Assembly: GCA_030041295.1 (NCBI GenBank) | Contig: JASHOD010000085.1 | Span: 1-64,000, forward strand | Source: Nitrososphaerales archaeon | Lineage (GTDB): Archaea; Thermoproteota; Nitrososphaeria; Nitrososphaerales; CADDZS01 | Direction of reading: 5' to 3' | DNA length: 64,000 nt | Shown: positions 62,059-64,000 of the stretch, in pieces | How positions within the stretch are numbered: position 1 is the first letter of the stretch | Layout of the letters: the number at the start of each line of letters is the position of its first letter | Notes under the pieces: generated by a model | The model's database searches: none | Seen by the model: only the letters and a program-made list of their open reading frames with translations | What the model was told of the DNA's origin: nothing | Position numbers and translations under genes: made by a program

Positions 62059-62892
62059 TTGACCTTACAGGACGAATTGGATGACGCAAAATCTGCAAGT
62101 AAGAAATTAGCGAAAACTGAGCTGCCCACTCCTGGATATTTTTCCGCGAAAGGTCTGCTTCACGATCCGCAATGGGTAGATTCGTACATCTCGCTCGTAC
62201 TCCAGTGGCCGAAATCCTGCACAATTGCAGTCGACGGCCGACAATTAATCGGGCTCGCAAAATCTCTTGCCTTTATGTGGGAGCCGGGCATCCTGAACCA
62301 CACTGATCTAGCGCTCGAGACTGGATTCAAGCCCGAGCAGATCACCGAAGCACTGAAGGTGGCCTCCGCCGTTGTGGGCCTCGCAAACCTGGACAAGGCA
62401 GTGAAGGGATTCGGAACGGCGACTCATGTCGACAGGAAGAAACACAATGCGTTTGATAAAATCGAGAAGTTCTTTGGAACCATCCCTGAAGTATTCATGC
62501 GAATAGTAATTGTGGAAGATCCTGTTTGGCTCGAAGACTTGCTCGCAGTCACCCTACCTGCGTATGACAATAGAAGCGAAATAATATCTCCAAGGCTGCG
62601 CACGTATGTGGCCCTTGCTACAGCGTCAGTTGTGGGCTGGGAAGAAGGGATTAGGCTATACGGAAACACAGCACAGAGCTTTGGTGCCACGGAGAAGGAA
62701 GTTCACGATGTGGTTAAATCGGTCTTCAAGACGTCAGTGTCAAACTCAATGGCTGCAGGTTTTAGAACTCCATGTCACATTCCGAGACTGGAACAGTACT
62801 CTACGATACTGAGCTCGTACGTTGAAAATGGCGCGTTTTCCCAAAAGAGAAAGAAGGACAGGCTGATCGGTTCTGTTAATCTGAAGGAATAA
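62059..62892 (+). CDS. CMD/AhpD-like protein without the redox cysteines
   Basis: 277 residues from a TTG, about 25 bases after a TATA-like element (leaderless). Two helical halves resemble carboxymuconolactone-decarboxylase/AhpD folds: LIGLAKSLAFMWEPGILNHTDLALETGFKPEQITEAL and RTYVALATASVVGWEEGIRLYGNTAQSFGATEKEVHDVV. The CxxC that AhpD uses is absent in both, so it is not a peroxidase of that type. Function unknown. Divergent from the Tes-like gene under the same operator. Confidence 0.72.
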   Translation: MTLQDELDDAKSASKKLAKTELPTPGYFSAKGLLHDPQWVDSYISLVLQWPKSCTIAVDGRQLIGLAKSLAFMWEPGILNHTDLALETGFKPEQITEALKVASAVVGLANLDKAVKGFGTATHVDRKKHNAFDKIEKFFGTIPEVFMRIVIVEDPVWLEDLLAVTLPAYDNRSEIISPRLRTYVALATASVVGWEEGIRLYGNTAQSFGATEKEVHDVVKSVFKTSVSNSMAAGFRTPCHIPRLEQYSTILSSYVENGAFSQKRKKDRLIGSVNLKE

Positions 62893-63580
62893 CCGCGCAA
62901 TTCATTATCTTAAAGTACTCTTGAGGCACTTGATGAACTAGAATCGCCTTCTTTGCTAGACGCCCGACTTTCTTAGCCTGACTCGTTGTCATGTGTCCAA
63001 AAGCTTTCGCAAATTTCTCTTGACCATCCTCGAAAGTGGATTCGAGAATTGCGAGATCTGCGCCTTTGACTTTGCGAATTAATTTCTGACTGGCCATCGT
63101 ATCTCCGGATACGACTACCCGAAAGCCATCTTGGCAATCTCGTATACTATAGCCTATACTTTCGAAATCTACGTGCGCTGCCCTAAAGAATGATATCTCC
63201 AAGGAACCAATCTTGAATTTGGTTGCCCCTCCGTCGCCCAACTCCTTCAAGATAACTTTGAACGGAATTTTCGAGTACATTAGCGGTTTTACGAGGAAAT
63301 CTCCGAGATAGGTTATTGGTTTGGGAGAAAGAATGTAGAGCGGAGCAGGATGGGGAACATGTTTCAAAAAGTGGAGCAATGAGAACAGCCCCCCGGTGTG
63401 GTCGGCATGTTCGTGAGTAATGAGTATCCCCTTTAGAGTGTCAAAATGAAAGTGAGCTTCGGCCAGGTCTCTAAGCGTACCGTCTCCGACATCGACTAGG
63501 ATGCTTGATCCTCCATCCTGAGTCAGCAGAATCTGGGTACCTATTGCCGATTTCGAATATAGGACTCGTGCTCGAATCAA
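62876..63580 (-). CDS. MBL-fold metallohydrolase (RNase Z-like)
   Basis: 234 residues. Metal site HEHADH near 56-61 (GILITHEHADHTGG), AAHVD with SGDT (VVVSGDTMAS) and a C-terminal GHMT, the ligands of the RNase Z/ElaC-like class. It is shorter than full tRNase Z and lacks a clear flexible arm, so it may hydrolyse another phosphodiester or lactone. The 3' end overlaps the CMD-like gene by 17 bases (convergent). The promoter carries the shared operator. Confidence 0.85.
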   Translation of the reverse strand: MIRARVLYSKSAIGTQILLTQDGGSSILVDVGDGTLRDLAEAHFHFDTLKGILITHEHADHTGGLFSLLHFLKHVPHPAPLYILSPKPITYLGDFLVKPLMYSKIPFKVILKELGDGGATKFKIGSLEISFFRAAHVDFESIGYSIRDCQDGFRVVVSGDTMASQKLIRKVKGADLAILESTFEDGQEKFAKAFGHMTTSQAKKVGRLAKKAILVHQVPQEYFKIMNCAVIPSD

Positions 63581-63637
63581 GGAGGGTACGTCGCGATCAT
63601 AGTTAATCGGAGAAAGAGCTAATTATCTGAGAGGTTA

Positions 63638-63655
63638 ATTCTCAGTGTTGAGAAC
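63638..63655 (-). promoter_or_regulatory. Shared 18-bp operator, MBL-gene promoter
   Basis: ATTCTCAG-TG-TTGAGAAC, 12 bp from the TATA-like GCTAATTA (63618-63625). The rest of 63656-63898 holds the TATA GTATAAAC (63818-63825) of the next gene and nothing else that I can support. Confidence 0.75.
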
Positions 63656-63898
63656 TGCACATCGCTTTGAAAAACATGCATTTTCTTGCGCATAACGCAG
63701 TCGAAAGCCCTAATGGATAAGGGATGTGTGACATCCCAGCGCCTGTTCTTATCATTAAACTGCGCTTAATGTTACCCAATTGCACATATCGCGAGCCTTA
63801 ACTTAAGCAAACCCGAAGTATAAACACACAGAGAGAAGTCGATTCGGATTTTGCAACGAAGTGTAGAAGGAATCGCTTTACGAAACAGCGGCGTAACA

Positions 63899-64000
63899 AT
63901 GAACATCACCGATTTGATCGGTAACACCCCCCTACTTCAGATAAACAATCTCACTAGCGCGGAGGATGCCAACGTTTTCGCAAAGCTGGAGTGGTACAAT
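63899..64000 (+). CDS. Cysteine synthase / cystathionine beta-synthase-type PLP enzyme (5' part only)
   Basis: 34 codons before the window ends. MNITDLIGNTPLLQINNL and FAKLEWYN are the N-terminus of the CysK/CysM/CBS family (LIGNTPLL, then the segment leading to the PLP lysine loop). The usual ATG is at 63899. The TATA at 63818-63825, however, would place a leaderless start at the in-frame TTG 63851, giving a 16-residue longer protein. Sulfide incorporation into cysteine would fit the sulfur module upstream. Confidence 0.85.
   Translation, partial: MNITDLIGNTPLLQINNLTSAEDANVFAKLEWYN

Overview
The window looks archaeal. Promoters are TATA/BRE-like and often sit about 24-30 bases from the start codon (leaderless), TTG and GTG starts are frequent, small zinc-ribbon proteins are common, and many surface proteins have a Ser/Thr stalk plus a C-terminal membrane anchor. 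A tetraether-synthase-like radical SAM gene fits the same picture. I cannot fix the lineage; a Thermoproteota/Nitrososphaeria-type or Thermoplasmata-type archaeon are both possible.

Layout. (1) 0.1-7.7 kb: an IS110 transposase, a secreted glutamic-peptidase/YVTN-propeller pair facing a beta-propeller gene across two matching palindromes, a lone PAAR tip protein, and a Kelch-like surface protein built from a 300-bp tandem unit. (2) 8-27.5 kb: a contractile-tail-like injection machine with PBSX/Mu-like gene order on the minus strand (sheath, tube, a G/GT-type chaperone pair with a -1 slippery site, tape-measure candidate, adaptor, gpD hub, gpV spike, gp25, gpJ, gpI, fibre/terminator candidates). 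Between and around these lie likely cargo genes: a phospholipase D-like protein, a metallopeptidase with two peptidoglycan-binding-type domains, and very acidic low-complexity proteins. No capsid, terminase, integrase or AAA+ ATPase is present, so this is an injection particle or tail-like element rather than a whole prophage. (3) 27.8-36 kb: zinc-ribbon and YVTN surface proteins, a sparse stretch, then small metabolic genes (glyoxalase-like, alcohol dehydrogenase, nitroreductase). (4) 36-57.7 kb: molybdenum-cofactor genes (moaA, mobB, moeA, mobA), Mrp, TorD-type chaperone, ferredoxin, TatA, and a Tat-exported molybdopterin oxidoreductase with FeS and NrfD subunits, followed by DsrE-family proteins, TusA and a YeeE/TsuA thiosulfate-type transporter. 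This is best read as a sulfur-compound (polysulfide, thiosulfate or tetrathionate) respiratory module with a cytoplasmic sulfur relay. (5) 57.8-64 kb: a tetraether-synthase-like radical SAM gene, a B12-type radical SAM gene and dedA in one operon, a CMD-like gene, an MBL hydrolase, and the start of a cysteine-synthase-type gene.

The strongest unifying signal is an 18-bp palindrome, consensus ATTMTCARNNYTGAKAAT, found at about 12 promoters from 7.7 to 63.6 kb. At most of them its inner edge lies exactly 12 bp upstream of an 8-bp TATA element. It connects the molybdoenzyme, cofactor synthesis, Tat export, the chaperone, lipid-type radical SAM enzymes and a surface protein into what looks like one activator-controlled regulon.
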